NCBI GenBank assembly: GCA_003280495.1
Contig: QCET01000004.1
Location: 1 to 64,000 of the forward strand
DNA from: Pelagibacteraceae bacterium AG-359-E06
GTDB taxonomy: Bacteria; Pseudomonadota; Alphaproteobacteria; Pelagibacterales; Pelagibacteraceae
Length of the DNA: 64,000 nucleotides
Direction: 5' to 3'
Shown here one piece after another: positions 7,742 to 16,995 of this stretch. The notes below the pieces were generated by a model, which saw only the letters and a list, made by a program, of their open reading frames with translations, was not told the origin of the DNA and ran no database searches. A program made the translations under genes and the position numbers. The stretch's first letter is position 1; every line of letters begins with the position of its first letter.

Positions 7742-10113
7742 TAAGATCTCAGTGATCCGCCTAATGTTTCTAACGAGGAGATTATATTTTTACAAAAAAT
7801 TTCAATTTCTTTATCCTTGAAAGTCTCCTTTTTTGGTTCAAAAATTACTTTTATGGCAATAGATTTTTGATTTTGATCAATTTTATCTCCTTCATATAAA
7901 TCAAAAAAATCTATCGATTTAATTAATATTGGATTTGTATTTTTGATAGTTTTCTTAATTTCTTGAGCTGTGATATCCTTATTAAAAATTAAAGCAAAAT
8001 CTCTTTCAACTATTTGTAAATTAGATTTTTCGAATTTATTTTTAATAATTCTTTGAGGTAGTTTTGGTTCTTTAATACTATCTAAATATATCTCAAATCC
8101 ACAAGGTTTATATTTTTCTATATCAAAATGTTTAGTGATCATAGGATGTAATTCACCAAACGATGCAATACATTCTTTAGATGTCTCATTTGTAAATATC
8201 TCCCCAGATTTTCCAGGATGATAATATTTCTTTTGAGATCTTTTTATAAATAAATTGTCTATATCAATTCCAGCATCAGACAAAATATAAAGCAGGTCTT
8301 CTTTAATATCATAAATACTAATTAGTTTATTAGGTTCAATCCAAGTAGAATAATTTTTATTTCCAGAGTATATTCCGGAAGCAGCAATCTTTTGATTTAA
8401 ATCTTTTTCGAAGTACGGGCCAATTTCAAACAACGGTATATTTGTAAAGGATCTGTCTATATTATTTTTTAGCTGAGTTAATAAATTTACATAATTTGAT
8501 GATCTAAGACAATCCAAATCAGACGATATTGGATTTTGAATTTTTTTAATCGCATCTGAAAAATGTACGTCATATTTACTGTTGGTGAATGTCCATGAGA
8601 TAGTTTCTTTGTATCCTCTACTTGCAAATGATCTTTGTAGTAAATGAAATAGTTTTTGATGATAATTTAATGATTCTTTAATCTTTTTTGTATCTGGTGG
8701 ACTTGAAGGAATTTTATCTAACCCAATAATTCTCAATATTTCTTCGGTTATACACTCAGGTTTTGAAACATCTGGTCTCCAAGACGGCACTGTTAAATTT
8801 AAATATTTACCATTTTTTTTAATATCGAATCCTAATTTTTTTAATATTTCAGATTGTTTATTGATTGAAACATCAAACCCAATTTTTTTACTAAAAAATT
8901 GTACATCATATTTTATTTTGTTATTTTGTAGTGGTTTTTTTCCTACTATCGAAATTTTCCCAGTTTGACCTCCACATATTTCTGTGATCAATTTTGCTGC
9001 AATTTTTAGCCCCTCTTCTATTGAATTTGGGTCAACACCTCTTTCAAACCGATATTTGGCATCAGTATTTAATGACAGCTTTTTTGATGTACTTGAAATA
9101 CTTATTGGATCAAATGCTGCGGCCTCTAATACGATATCACATGTATTATCTGAAATAGAGCTTGTTTTCCCTCCAATAATTCCACCAAGTCCTAGAACAC
9201 TATTTTTATCAGCTATTACACATGAATTCGTTGGTAAGTTATATTCTTTATCATCGAGTGCTAAAAATCTTTCGTTACTTTTACTTTTTCTGACAATTAT
9301 TTCTTTTTTTGCTATTTTATTAAGATCATATGCATGCATAGGTCTATTAAGATCAATCATAATAAAGTTAGTAATATCTACTACGGCTGATATTGGTTTT
9401 AATCCGATAGAGGATAAATGGCTTTTGAGCCATCTTGGACTTTCACAATTTTTTATACCTTGAATTATTAAACTACCAAACTGTGAGCATCCCGAGTTTT
9501 TTTGAATACTGACTTTTATTTTTCTGTTTAATTTAGATTTAAATGAAATTTTTGAATTATCTATAAACTTACCTAATCCAGAGGCATACAAATCTCTTGC
9601 AATACCCTTTACACCTAAACAATCAGATCTATTTGGTGTAATAGCAATATCAAAAACATCCTCTTCATTTTGAAAAAAATTTGCCCCAACCTTATGCTTT
9701 TTTAATTCTATTATGCCTGTTGACTCATTTGATATATTCAATTCACTTTCTGAACAAAGCATTCCAAAAGATTCCACTCCGCGAATTTTAGCTACTTCAA
9801 GCTTCATATTATTTTTTGGAATAATTGCACCAGGCGGCGCAAATACAGTAATTAAACTTTTTCTGGCATTACTTGCCCCACACACAACTTTAACTGTCTC
9901 ACGTCCAACATTAACCTCGCAAATTTTAAGCTTATCTGCATTTGGATGTTTCGAAACATTTAAGATTTGTGCAACCTTAAAAAGATTTAAATTCTTATTA
10001 GGCTTTGTTATGCTTTCTACTTCGAGTCCGATATTTGTTAAAACTTCTGATATGTGATTAGATGTTGATTTAATTTTTGAATGACGTGCAAGCCAAGATT
10101 GTGTAAATTTCAT
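7741..10113 (-). CDS. pheT: Phenylalanyl-tRNA synthetase beta subunit
   Basis: The 790-aa product is full length for the family. An N-terminal tRNA-binding domain carries [15 protein letters not shown] (about 56-70), B3/B4 editing and B5 domains follow, and the C-terminal FDX-ACB anticodon-binding fold shows [14 protein letters not shown] near 697. It forms the alpha2-beta2 enzyme that charges tRNA-Phe with the product of pheS, whose gene it overlaps by 4 bp. The divergent-looking AT-rich codon use matches the neighbours. Confidence 0.97.
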   Translation of the reverse strand: MKFTQSWLARHSKIKSTSNHISEVLTNIGLEVESITKPNKNLNLFKVAQILNVSKHPNADKLKICEVNVGRETVKVVCGASNARKSLITVFAPPGAIIPKNNMKLEVAKIRGVESFGMLCSESELNISNESTGIIELKKHKVGANFFQNEEDVFDIAITPNRSDCLGVKGIARDLYASGLGKFIDNSKISFKSKLNRKIKVSIQKNSGCSQFGSLIIQGIKNCESPRWLKSHLSSIGLKPISAVVDITNFIMIDLNRPMHAYDLNKIAKKEIIVRKSKSNERFLALDDKEYNLPTNSCVIADKNSVLGLGGIIGGKTSSISDNTCDIVLEAAAFDPISISSTSKKLSLNTDAKYRFERGVDPNSIEEGLKIAAKLITEICGGQTGKISIVGKKPLQNNKIKYDVQFFSKKIGFDVSINKQSEILKKLGFDIKKNGKYLNLTVPSWRPDVSKPECITEEILRIIGLDKIPSSPPDTKKIKESLNYHQKLFHLLQRSFASRGYKETISWTFTNSKYDVHFSDAIKKIQNPISSDLDCLRSSNYVNLLTQLKNNIDRSFTNIPLFEIGPYFEKDLNQKIAASGIYSGNKNYSTWIEPNKLISIYDIKEDLLYILSDAGIDIDNLFIKRSQKKYYHPGKSGEIFTNETSKECIASFGELHPMITKHFDIEKYKPCGFEIYLDSIKEPKLPQRIIKNKFEKSNLQIVERDFALIFNKDITAQEIKKTIKNTNPILIKSIDFFDLYEGDKIDQNQKSIAIKVIFEPKKETFKDKEIEIFCKNIISSLETLGGSLRS

Positions 10114-11177
10114 TTACTTAATCCTCTATAATTTGTCGGAACATCATTAGAGTCGAAGCCATAATGATCAAGCCATCTAATGTCACCTTCAAAAAATGAT
10201 CTAAGGTCTGTAATTCCATATTTTAACATTGCAAGCCTATCAATACCTACACCAAAAGCATATCCTTGAAATTTACTCGAGTCTATTTTGACATTTTTAA
10301 GAACATTAGGATGAACCATGCCGCATCCTAATACTTCTAGCCATTTGTCTCCTTCACCAACTACTATTTTTTCATTTTCTATTTTATAACTTATATCTAC
10401 CTCAGCACTAGGTTCTGTAAATGGAAAGTGACTAGGTCTTAGTCTCATTTTTAATTTATTGTCTTCAAAAAAATTTTTTAAAAAATATTCTAAACAACCT
10501 TTCAGATCACCCATGTTTATATTTTTATCAACATATAAACCTTCAAGTTGGTGAAACATTGGTGTATGGGTCATGTCGCTATCACAACGATATGTTCTTC
10601 CTGGGACAATGATTTTAATCGGTGGTTTATTTTTAAGCATTGTTCGAATTTGCACAGGTGAAGTATGAGTTCTTAATAAAGTTTTTTTATTTTTATCTAA
10701 ATAAAATGTATCATGCATATCTCTCGCTGGATGATGTTCGGGTGTATTTAATGCGGTAAAATTATTATATTCATTTTCTATATCAGGACCTTCTGCAACC
10801 GAAAAACCTATTTCAGAAAAAATAGATGTCAATTCATCTATCACTTGAGAGACTGGATGAATTTTACCCTTAATAATTTTTTTTGAGGGTAATGTTATAT
10901 CTAATTTTTCCGAATTTAAATTGCTATTTATTTGCTTAGTTTCGTATTCATTTTGTAGATTATTTAATCTATCTATTAAATCATTTTTTATAATATTTAA
11001 TTCTGACGCCTGTAGCTTTCGTTCAGATGCTTCAACACTACCCAAATTTTTGAATGCAACTGTTATCAGTCCTTTTTTTCCTAAAAAATAACTTTTTGTT
11101 TCCTCAAGATCAATTAGGCTGGTGATACCTGACAACTTATTTGTAATTTGATCTTTTAATTGAGCTAAATCAATCAT
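10110..11177 (-). CDS. pheS: Phenylalanyl-tRNA synthetase alpha subunit
   Basis: The 355-aa class II synthetase subunit has an N-terminal coiled coil (about 1-95) and the catalytic core with [18 protein letters not shown] (motif 2), [20 protein letters not shown] and [13 protein letters not shown] (motif 3). It activates phenylalanine and works with PheT. The usual neighbour order rplT-pheS-pheT is kept, with 10 bp after rplT. No leader peptide or attenuator was seen upstream. Confidence 0.97.
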   Translation of the reverse strand: MIDLAQLKDQITNKLSGITSLIDLEETKSYFLGKKGLITVAFKNLGSVEASERKLQASELNIIKNDLIDRLNNLQNEYETKQINSNLNSEKLDITLPSKKIIKGKIHPVSQVIDELTSIFSEIGFSVAEGPDIENEYNNFTALNTPEHHPARDMHDTFYLDKNKKTLLRTHTSPVQIRTMLKNKPPIKIIVPGRTYRCDSDMTHTPMFHQLEGLYVDKNINMGDLKGCLEYFLKNFFEDNKLKMRLRPSHFPFTEPSAEVDISYKIENEKIVVGEGDKWLEVLGCGMVHPNVLKNVKIDSSKFQGYAFGVGIDRLAMLKYGITDLRSFFEGDIRWLDHYGFDSNDVPTNYRGLSK

Positions 11178-11187
11178 TTAAATTTAA

Positions 11188-11544
11188 TTAATTTAAATGA
11201 GATTGTACCTTTTTTACGATGGATTTAAAGGTTTCTGGATTATTGTAAGCTATATCTGCTAACACTTTTCTGTCAATTTTCATCTTTGATTTAACTAAAC
11301 CGTTAATAAACCGTGAGTAAGTTAGTCCTTCTGCTCTAACCCCAGCATTGATTCTCTGTATCCATAGAGATCTAAAATTTCTTTTTTTCCTTCTTCTATC
11401 TCTGTAAGAATATTGAAGTGATCTTTCTACCGATTGTTTAGCTACACGGATAGTGTTTTTTCTTCTTCCTATGTAACCCTTAGCGGCTTTAAGAATTTTT
11501 TTATGTTTTTTATTACTTGTTTTTCCTCTTTTTACCCTTGCCAT
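11188..11544 (-). CDS. rplT: Ribosomal protein L20
   Basis: The 118-aa very basic protein begins [19 protein letters not shown] and has the conserved [21 protein letters not shown] and [11 protein letters not shown] segments. It binds 23S rRNA early in 50S assembly and in several bacteria represses its own operon. It directly follows rpmI (3 bp gap) and precedes pheS. Confidence 0.98.
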   Translation of the reverse strand: MARVKRGKTSNKKHKKILKAAKGYIGRRKNTIRVAKQSVERSLQYSYRDRRRKKRNFRSLWIQRINAGVRAEGLTYSRFINGLVKSKMKIDRKVLADIAYNNPETFKSIVKKVQSHLN

Positions 11545-11547
11545 AAA

Positions 11548-11754
11548 TTATCCTCTTAAACTATACGGCATGTAAGATTTTACAATTCTAGCATCTTGTT
11601 TTGACATAACTGTTGTACCACGTTGTTTTCTTATTTGTGAATTTGTTCTTTTTATCATGCCATGTCTTTTTCCAGCTTGAGGCATTTTTACTTTACCTTT
11701 TGCTGTAATCTTAAAACGTTTTTTTGCAGAACTTTTTGTTTTTAATTTACTCAT
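11548..11754 (-). CDS. rpmI: Ribosomal protein L35
   Basis: The 68-aa basic protein contains the L35 signature [19 protein letters not shown] and ends with the family-typical hydrophobic/basic tail. It belongs to the 50S subunit. It lies between infC (53 bp upstream) and rplT (3 bp downstream), the standard IF3-L35-L20 order. Confidence 0.97.
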   Translation of the reverse strand: MSKLKTKSSAKKRFKITAKGKVKMPQAGKRHGMIKRTNSQIRKQRGTTVMSKQDARIVKSYMPYSLRG

Positions 11755-11807
11755 GGATACTGGGTTATACTAAAAAAAAAGCTAATAACAATAAAAATCG
11801 ACTTAAT

Positions 11808-12311
11808 TTATATAGGTTGAATAATCAAAGTCATTTGTCTTCCCTCCAATTTTGAGGGTTGTTCAACTTTTCCGACTTTTTTAGTATCTTCGATAATTCT
11901 TTTCGTTAAATTATTAGCAGCTTCCATATACTCCATTTCTCTTCCTTTAAATCTAATGGTAAACTTGACCTTGTCCCCTTTTACTAAAAATTTATCGGCT
12001 GCTTTAATTTTAAAATTATAATCGTGTTTATCAGTATTAGGCCGAAGTTTTATTTCTTTTAAGTTTATTACTTTCTGCTTTTTTTTTGCATTACTGGCTT
12101 TTTTTTGAAGTTCATATTTATATTTTCCATAATCTATGATTTTACAAACTGGTGGTTTTACGTTAGGAGCTATTTCAATGAGATCTAAACCAACCTCTTG
12201 TGCCCTGTTTATCGCTTCACCAATAGGAACTATTCCTATATTTTCTCCCTCGTGAGTAATTAATTGAACTTCATTTGATCTTATTTTGTGATTGACTCTT
12301 GGATTTCTCAT
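11808..12311 (-). CDS. infC: Translation initiation factor IF-3
   Basis: The 167-aa product has the N-terminal domain VNHKIRSNEVQLI...GVV-like core, the lysine-rich linker (about 78-95) and the C-terminal domain with KFTIRFKGREM and EQPSKLEGRQM. It keeps the 30S subunit free and checks the start codon. Here the start is ATG rather than the AUU/AUA known in enterobacteria, so that form of start-codon autoregulation is not obvious. It follows thrS by 7 bp. Confidence 0.97.
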   Translation of the reverse strand: MRNPRVNHKIRSNEVQLITHEGENIGIVPIGEAINRAQEVGLDLIEIAPNVKPPVCKIIDYGKYKYELQKKASNAKKKQKVINLKEIKLRPNTDKHDYNFKIKAADKFLVKGDKVKFTIRFKGREMEYMEAANNLTKRIIEDTKKVGKVEQPSKLEGRQMTLIIQPI

Positions 12312-12318
12312 TTAATAT

Positions 12319-14244
12319 TTATTTTGAAACTACTGATGGCATCTGAATTTCTTTTGATAGGATGTCTGCAATTTTTGTAAGCTTCATGACTTCTTGCTTT
12401 TCGCTTCCAAGTCTTCTGATAGTAACAGTTTTATCTTTAGCTTCTTTTGCACCACAAATTAATAGGATAGGTAATTTAGATAGAGAATGTTCTCGTATTT
12501 TGTAATTAATTTTTTCATTTCTATCATCAATAATAGATCTTATTTGATTTTTTGCAAGTAACTTAATAATTTCTTTTCCATAATCATTTTGCTCACTTGA
12601 TATAGTCAATACGCCAACTTGAATAGGAGATAACCATAATGGTAGCTTTCCAGAATAGTGCTCTATGAGTATTCCAACAAAACGTTCGATAGATCCTAAC
12701 ATTGCTCTGTGTAACATTACTGGAATTTTTTTCTCTCCATTAGTATCAATGTATGTCGAATTCAATCTATTAGGTAAATTTAAATCAATTTGTAAAGTTC
12801 CACATTGCCAATCTCTCCCAATTGCATCTCTCAACACGAATTCAATTTTAGGTCCGTAAAATGCTCCTTCTCCTTTATTAATTTCATATTTTATACCTGA
12901 TGCTTTGATAGCCTCTAATAAAGCTTTTTCAGATTTATCCCAAACATTATCGTCCCCGACTCTTATTTTAGGTCTGTCTGCATATTTAAGAATAACATCA
13001 TTAAATCCGAAGGCCTTATAAATATCTAATATTAGTTTAGTTACTTTTACCGACTCTTCTGTAACCTGATCTTCTGTGCAAAAAATATGTGCATCATCTT
13101 GCGTAAATCCTCGAACTCTCATTAATCCATGTAATGAACCTGAAGGTTCGTATCTATGAACTTTTCCAAATTCAGAGATTTTAATTGGCAAGTCTTTATA
13201 ACTCTTTAAACCTTGATTATAAATTTGACAATGACCCGGACAATTCATTGGTTTAATGGCGAACGTTCTTTCATCAGGCGTTTCTGTTGTGTACATGTAA
13301 TCCTTAAATTTTTCCCAATGACCCGATTTTTCCCAAAGTGATCTATCTAAAATTTCTGGTGTATTCACTTCCTGATATCCAGCCTTTAGCTGTGTATTCC
13401 GTATGAAAGAAATTAAAGACTGAAATAAATTCCAACCTTTTTTATGCCAAAATACAGCTCCCGGACTTTCCTCTTGAAAATGAAACAAATCCATAGTTTT
13501 GCCAATTTTTCTATGATCTCTTTTTTCTGCTTCTTCTAATCTCTCTAAGTACAAGTCTAGATCTTTTTTATTTTTCCAGCATGTACCATATATTCTTTGT
13601 AGCATTTGATTATTAGAGTCACCTCTCCAATAAGCACCCGCAACTTTCATCAATTTAAAAGCTTTTCCGATTTTTCCTAAACTAGGTAAATGAGGGCCTC
13701 GACATAAGTCATGCCAGTCACCGTGAAAATATATTGATATTTCTTCGCTCTGCGGAATACTTTCAATAATTTCTGCCTTAAAATGCTCACCAATATCTTT
13801 AAAGTGCTTAATTGCTTTTTGTCTTTCCCAAACCTCACGTCGTGTGGTTGGATCTTTTTCAACAATCTCCTTCATTTTATTTTCTATTTTTATTAAATCA
13901 TCTTCAGTAAAAGGTTCGTCTCTTGCAAAATCATAATAAAAACCATTTTCTATTACTGGGCCAATTGTAACTTGAGTACCAGGAAAAAGTTCTTGAACTG
14001 CCATTGCCATTGTGTGGGCCGAGTCATGTCTCAATAGCTCTATGGCATCTTTATCATCAATTGTGATTATCTGTATTTTAGAATCTTTGCTTATTGTACT
14101 ACCTAAATCCTTTAATTCTTCATTTACTTTAATGGCTAAAGATTTTTTAAATAGTGAAGGGCTAATATCCTTAGCTATTTTATCTCCAGTAACAGGTTTT
14201 TCATATTTTATTTGCTTCCCGTCATTTAAAGTAATCAGAGGCAT
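12319..14244 (-). CDS. thrS: Threonyl-tRNA synthetase
   Basis: The 641-aa product has the TGS domain (1-60), the editing domain with HDSAHTMAMAV (HxxxH, about 73-83) and the class II core with YEPSGSLHGLMRVRGFTQDDAH (motif 2 region) and MLHRAMLGSIERF (motif 3). A C-terminal anticodon domain starts near 535. It charges tRNA-Thr and removes mischarged serine. Length is normal. It is preceded by a GT4 glycosyltransferase with 8 bp between them and no recognisable leader. Confidence 0.98.
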   Translation of the reverse strand: MPLITLNDGKQIKYEKPVTGDKIAKDISPSLFKKSLAIKVNEELKDLGSTISKDSKIQIITIDDKDAIELLRHDSAHTMAMAVQELFPGTQVTIGPVIENGFYYDFARDEPFTEDDLIKIENKMKEIVEKDPTTRREVWERQKAIKHFKDIGEHFKAEIIESIPQSEEISIYFHGDWHDLCRGPHLPSLGKIGKAFKLMKVAGAYWRGDSNNQMLQRIYGTCWKNKKDLDLYLERLEEAEKRDHRKIGKTMDLFHFQEESPGAVFWHKKGWNLFQSLISFIRNTQLKAGYQEVNTPEILDRSLWEKSGHWEKFKDYMYTTETPDERTFAIKPMNCPGHCQIYNQGLKSYKDLPIKISEFGKVHRYEPSGSLHGLMRVRGFTQDDAHIFCTEDQVTEESVKVTKLILDIYKAFGFNDVILKYADRPKIRVGDDNVWDKSEKALLEAIKASGIKYEINKGEGAFYGPKIEFVLRDAIGRDWQCGTLQIDLNLPNRLNSTYIDTNGEKKIPVMLHRAMLGSIERFVGILIEHYSGKLPLWLSPIQVGVLTISSEQNDYGKEIIKLLAKNQIRSIIDDRNEKINYKIREHSLSKLPILLICGAKEAKDKTVTIRRLGSEKQEVMKLTKIADILSKEIQMPSVVSK

Positions 14245-14252
14245 ATTAACTT

Positions 14253-15389
14253 TTAAACTAATGACTCGTAAATTTCTAGTGTTTTAGAGCACATAGTGTC
14301 TTTTGAATAATTGTCTAATACGTTCTTTCTCCCTTGTCTACCAACTGAGTCTAAAATTTTTTTATCCATTTTCTTGATCATTTCAATAGAATTAGCTAAC
14401 TCTGAAGGGCTTTCACTTTTAAATAACCAACCAGTTTTTCCAGGTATAATTGTTTCTGTTGAACCACCAATATTACTAGCTAAAATTGGTTTTTCCATTG
14501 ACTGAGCTTCAACACTAACTCTTCCAAATGCTTCGGGTTCTATTGATGAAGAGATAACTAAATTTGATATTGAGTATGCCACTGGAATTTTATTTATACT
14601 ATGTGCGATTTTTACAAAATTGTTTAAATTATATTTACTAACTAAATCTATTAGTTCATTTTTGTATTTTTTTCTTCCCTGATCACTACCAACAATTAAT
14701 GCAAAACAATCATTAAATTTATTTTGAGATTTTAACAGATTTATTGCTTCAATAAATAATTTTTGTCCTTTCCAATAAGTTAATCTACCAGGTAATAGCA
14801 ATAAGAACTTATCATGTGGGACATCTAGGTAATGTCTAAGTTTTTGTTCTTCAGCATCAGAAACATTTTTGACTGAGAAATAGTCAGTATCAATTCCTCT
14901 TTTGATGACAGAAATTTTTTTATCTGTTTTGTAATTTGTATAAATATGATTTAATATATAATCAGATCCAGCAATTACAGTGTCACATTTAAGCATAATG
15001 GAATTGTAAAATTTTTTAATTTTAGACTTAAAATTGTAAGTTCCGTGAAATGTAGAAACCAATGGAACATTAGCAATTTTACACGCGAAGTAAGATGACC
15101 AAGCAGGACCTCGGCTTCTAACATGGCAAATATTTATTTTTTTAATTAATATAATAAACAATATTACAAAAATATTTATTAGTATTAAAAAAAAATTTTT
15201 AGAAACAGGCCACCTAAAAATATTAACTTTTTTTTTATCGATTAAGTTTAGTAAATTTCCACCAGAGGTTAATATTGATGATTTATGACTTGATTTCTCA
15301 AGGTATTCGGCCACATGCATGCAACCTGTTTCAGCGCCACCTACATCCATTCTTGGAATGATTTGAAGTAAATTAATTTTTTTTATCAT
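14253..15389 (-). CDS. GT4-family glycosyltransferase (GT-B fold)
   Basis: With ATG at 15389 (TTG at 15392 is the alternative) the product is 378 aa. The N-terminal Rossmann half opens with LQIIPRMDVGGAETGCMHVAEYL, typical of capsule and LPS glycosyltransferases of family 4. The C-terminal half has LLLPGRLTYWKGQKLFIEA (about 195-213) and SSIEPEAFGRVSVEAQSMEKP, with the donor-binding E-x7-E. One hydrophobic segment near 65-85 could attach it to the inner membrane. It leads the minus-strand run into thrS, and a glycan role with the genes at 2.5-5.9 kb is likely. Donor and acceptor are unknown. Confidence 0.85.
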   Translation of the reverse strand: MIKKINLLQIIPRMDVGGAETGCMHVAEYLEKSSHKSSILTSGGNLLNLIDKKKVNIFRWPVSKNFFLILINIFVILFIILIKKINICHVRSRGPAWSSYFACKIANVPLVSTFHGTYNFKSKIKKFYNSIMLKCDTVIAGSDYILNHIYTNYKTDKKISVIKRGIDTDYFSVKNVSDAEEQKLRHYLDVPHDKFLLLLPGRLTYWKGQKLFIEAINLLKSQNKFNDCFALIVGSDQGRKKYKNELIDLVSKYNLNNFVKIAHSINKIPVAYSISNLVISSSIEPEAFGRVSVEAQSMEKPILASNIGGSTETIIPGKTGWLFKSESPSELANSIEMIKKMDKKILDSVGRQGRKNVLDNYSKDTMCSKTLEIYESLV

Positions 15390-15424
15390 CAATTAAGTGT
15401 AATCATATATTATTATATAATTTT

Positions 15425-16174
15425 ATGACAAGAATTAAGTACTCTTTTTACAATACACGGCATGGTGAAAGAATTAGGTATATTTTTAACAAATCTAAAT
15501 CAAAAATAGTAATCATTTTTCTCCACGGAATGATGTCTGATATTCAGGGTAAAAAAGTAAAATTTTTGAGTAAATTTTGTAAAAAAAAACAAATAAACTT
15601 TTTAACTTTCGACTTGCTCGGTCATGGCAAATCCTCAGGTAAATTTGTAGAATACGGTGTAAATGATTGGTCAATTCAGGCAAATGAAATTATTAGTAAT
15701 AAAATTAAGAACAAAAAAATTTTATTAATTGGTTCGTCAATGGGAGGTTGGATTGGTTTACAATTGCTTAAAAAATTAAATAATGTCATTGGCTTCATTG
15801 GTATTGCTGCGGTAATAGATTTTACTAAATATAAAATGTGGAACAAATTTTCAAATAAAATTAAAAAGAAATTAAAAAAAGGAAAAATTCATTATTTAAA
15901 AAATGATTATGGAGGTAGCTATCCAATTTCATTAAAGCTGATAACGAATAGTAATAAATGTTTGCTTATTAATAAAAAAATTAAGACTAATTTTCCCATA
16001 AAACTTTTTATTGGGAAAAAAGACAATATCGTCACCTTAAAGGACACGCTAGACATTTATAATATTTTGAAAACTAAGAATAAAGAAATATTAGTTCAAA
16101 ATGAAGGAGATCATTCTTTATCAAAATTAAAAGATTTAAACAGAATAGCAAAAGTAATTTTAAGTTTTTTTTAA
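15425..16174 (+). CDS. Alpha/beta hydrolase
   Basis: The 249-aa product has the alpha/beta-hydrolase order: oxyanion region FLHGMMSD (about 33-40), FDLLGHGKSSG, the nucleophile elbow GSSMGG (about 103-108, Ser nucleophile), an Asp near IGKKDNI (about 199) and a His in EGDHSLS (about 232). Length and motifs fit small cytosolic esterases or acyl-hydrolases. The substrate cannot be assigned. It diverges from the GT4 gene across 35 bp and runs tail-to-tail into the next gene with a 15-bp overlap. Confidence 0.8.
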   Translation: MTRIKYSFYNTRHGERIRYIFNKSKSKIVIIFLHGMMSDIQGKKVKFLSKFCKKKQINFLTFDLLGHGKSSGKFVEYGVNDWSIQANEIISNKIKNKKILLIGSSMGGWIGLQLLKKLNNVIGFIGIAAVIDFTKYKMWNKFSNKIKKKLKKGKIHYLKNDYGGSYPISLKLITNSNKCLLINKKIKTNFPIKLFIGKKDNIVTLKDTLDIYNILKTKNKEILVQNEGDHSLSKLKDLNRIAKVILSFF

Positions 16175-16990
16175 TATCGAATTTAGTCCTTCTTTATACG
16201 TAGGGTACTTAAGCTGTACATTTAAGATTTTTTTTATTTTTTCATTTTTGATTCTTTTATTATCTTTATAAAAATCTGACAAAAAAGAACTCTCTATTTT
16301 ATCTATGTTAATCTCAGGAAATTTGAAATCGATCTTTAGTAATTTGCAGGCATATTTAACAATTTCTTTGTAGGGACATGGAAGGTCGTCAGAAACATTG
16401 TAAATATTGTCTTCTTCAGATTTCTCAAAAGAATTCAGCAAAGTTTGGGTTATATCATCTAAATGTATCCTAGAAAAATAATTATTTTGGTTTTTTACAA
16501 TTTTAATTTGATTACTTTTAATTCTCGTAAAAACATTCTGATGATCTGAATAAATTCCTGATAATCTAAAGATTCTGTTTTTATTTAACTCTTTTATTTT
16601 CATTTCTGCATTTAATCTATTTATTCCAGCAGTTGTCTTTGGATTTGTTTTTGAGTTTTCATCTACCCATTGTCCGTTGTGATTACCGTAAACGCTGGTG
16701 GATGATAAATAGCCAAGCCATTTTAACTCCTTAGATCTATTAATTTGATCCTTTAAGTTTTCGCATATAAAATTTTCATAAGGCGGAGGTAACGATATTA
16801 ATATATGAGTTGCTTTACTCACCTCAGATGTGATTTTTTTGTCAAAGGGAATATCTTTTAATTCGTAGAAATTTTGAATATTAATATGATTTGATCTACT
16901 AACAAGTGATATGTGAGTTTTCTTTTTATTTTGTAATTCTAATATAAGATTTTTTGCAGTTTGACCTAGTCCAAAAAAAAGTATTCGCAA
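16160..16990 (-). CDS. NAD-dependent epimerase/dehydratase-like SDR (YeeZ type)
   Basis: The 276-aa product starts at a TTG codon five bases after the gltB stop; there is no in-frame ATG close by. It opens with LFFGLGQTAKNLI, a GxGxxA nucleotide-binding loop, then has ILISLPPPYE, LGYLSSTSVYGNHNGQWVDE and FRLSGIYS, matching atypical SDRs of the YeeZ/NAD-epimerase group. These proteins bind NAD(P), but most have no known substrate. It follows gltB and may be co-transcribed with gltDB. Confidence 0.65.
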   Translation of the reverse strand: MRILFFGLGQTAKNLILELQNKKKTHISLVSRSNHINIQNFYELKDIPFDKKITSEVSKATHILISLPPPYENFICENLKDQINRSKELKWLGYLSSTSVYGNHNGQWVDENSKTNPKTTAGINRLNAEMKIKELNKNRIFRLSGIYSDHQNVFTRIKSNQIKIVKNQNNYFSRIHLDDITQTLLNSFEKSEEDNIYNVSDDLPCPYKEIVKYACKLLKIDFKFPEINIDKIESSFLSDFYKDNKRIKNEKIKKILNVQLKYPTYKEGLNSILKKT

Positions 16991-16995
16991 CTTTT

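Noticed and set aside
15780-15870. Long A/T runs as a possible replication origin
   Set aside because: No DnaA boxes or iterons, and the runs are within the coding frame of the alpha/beta hydrolase.
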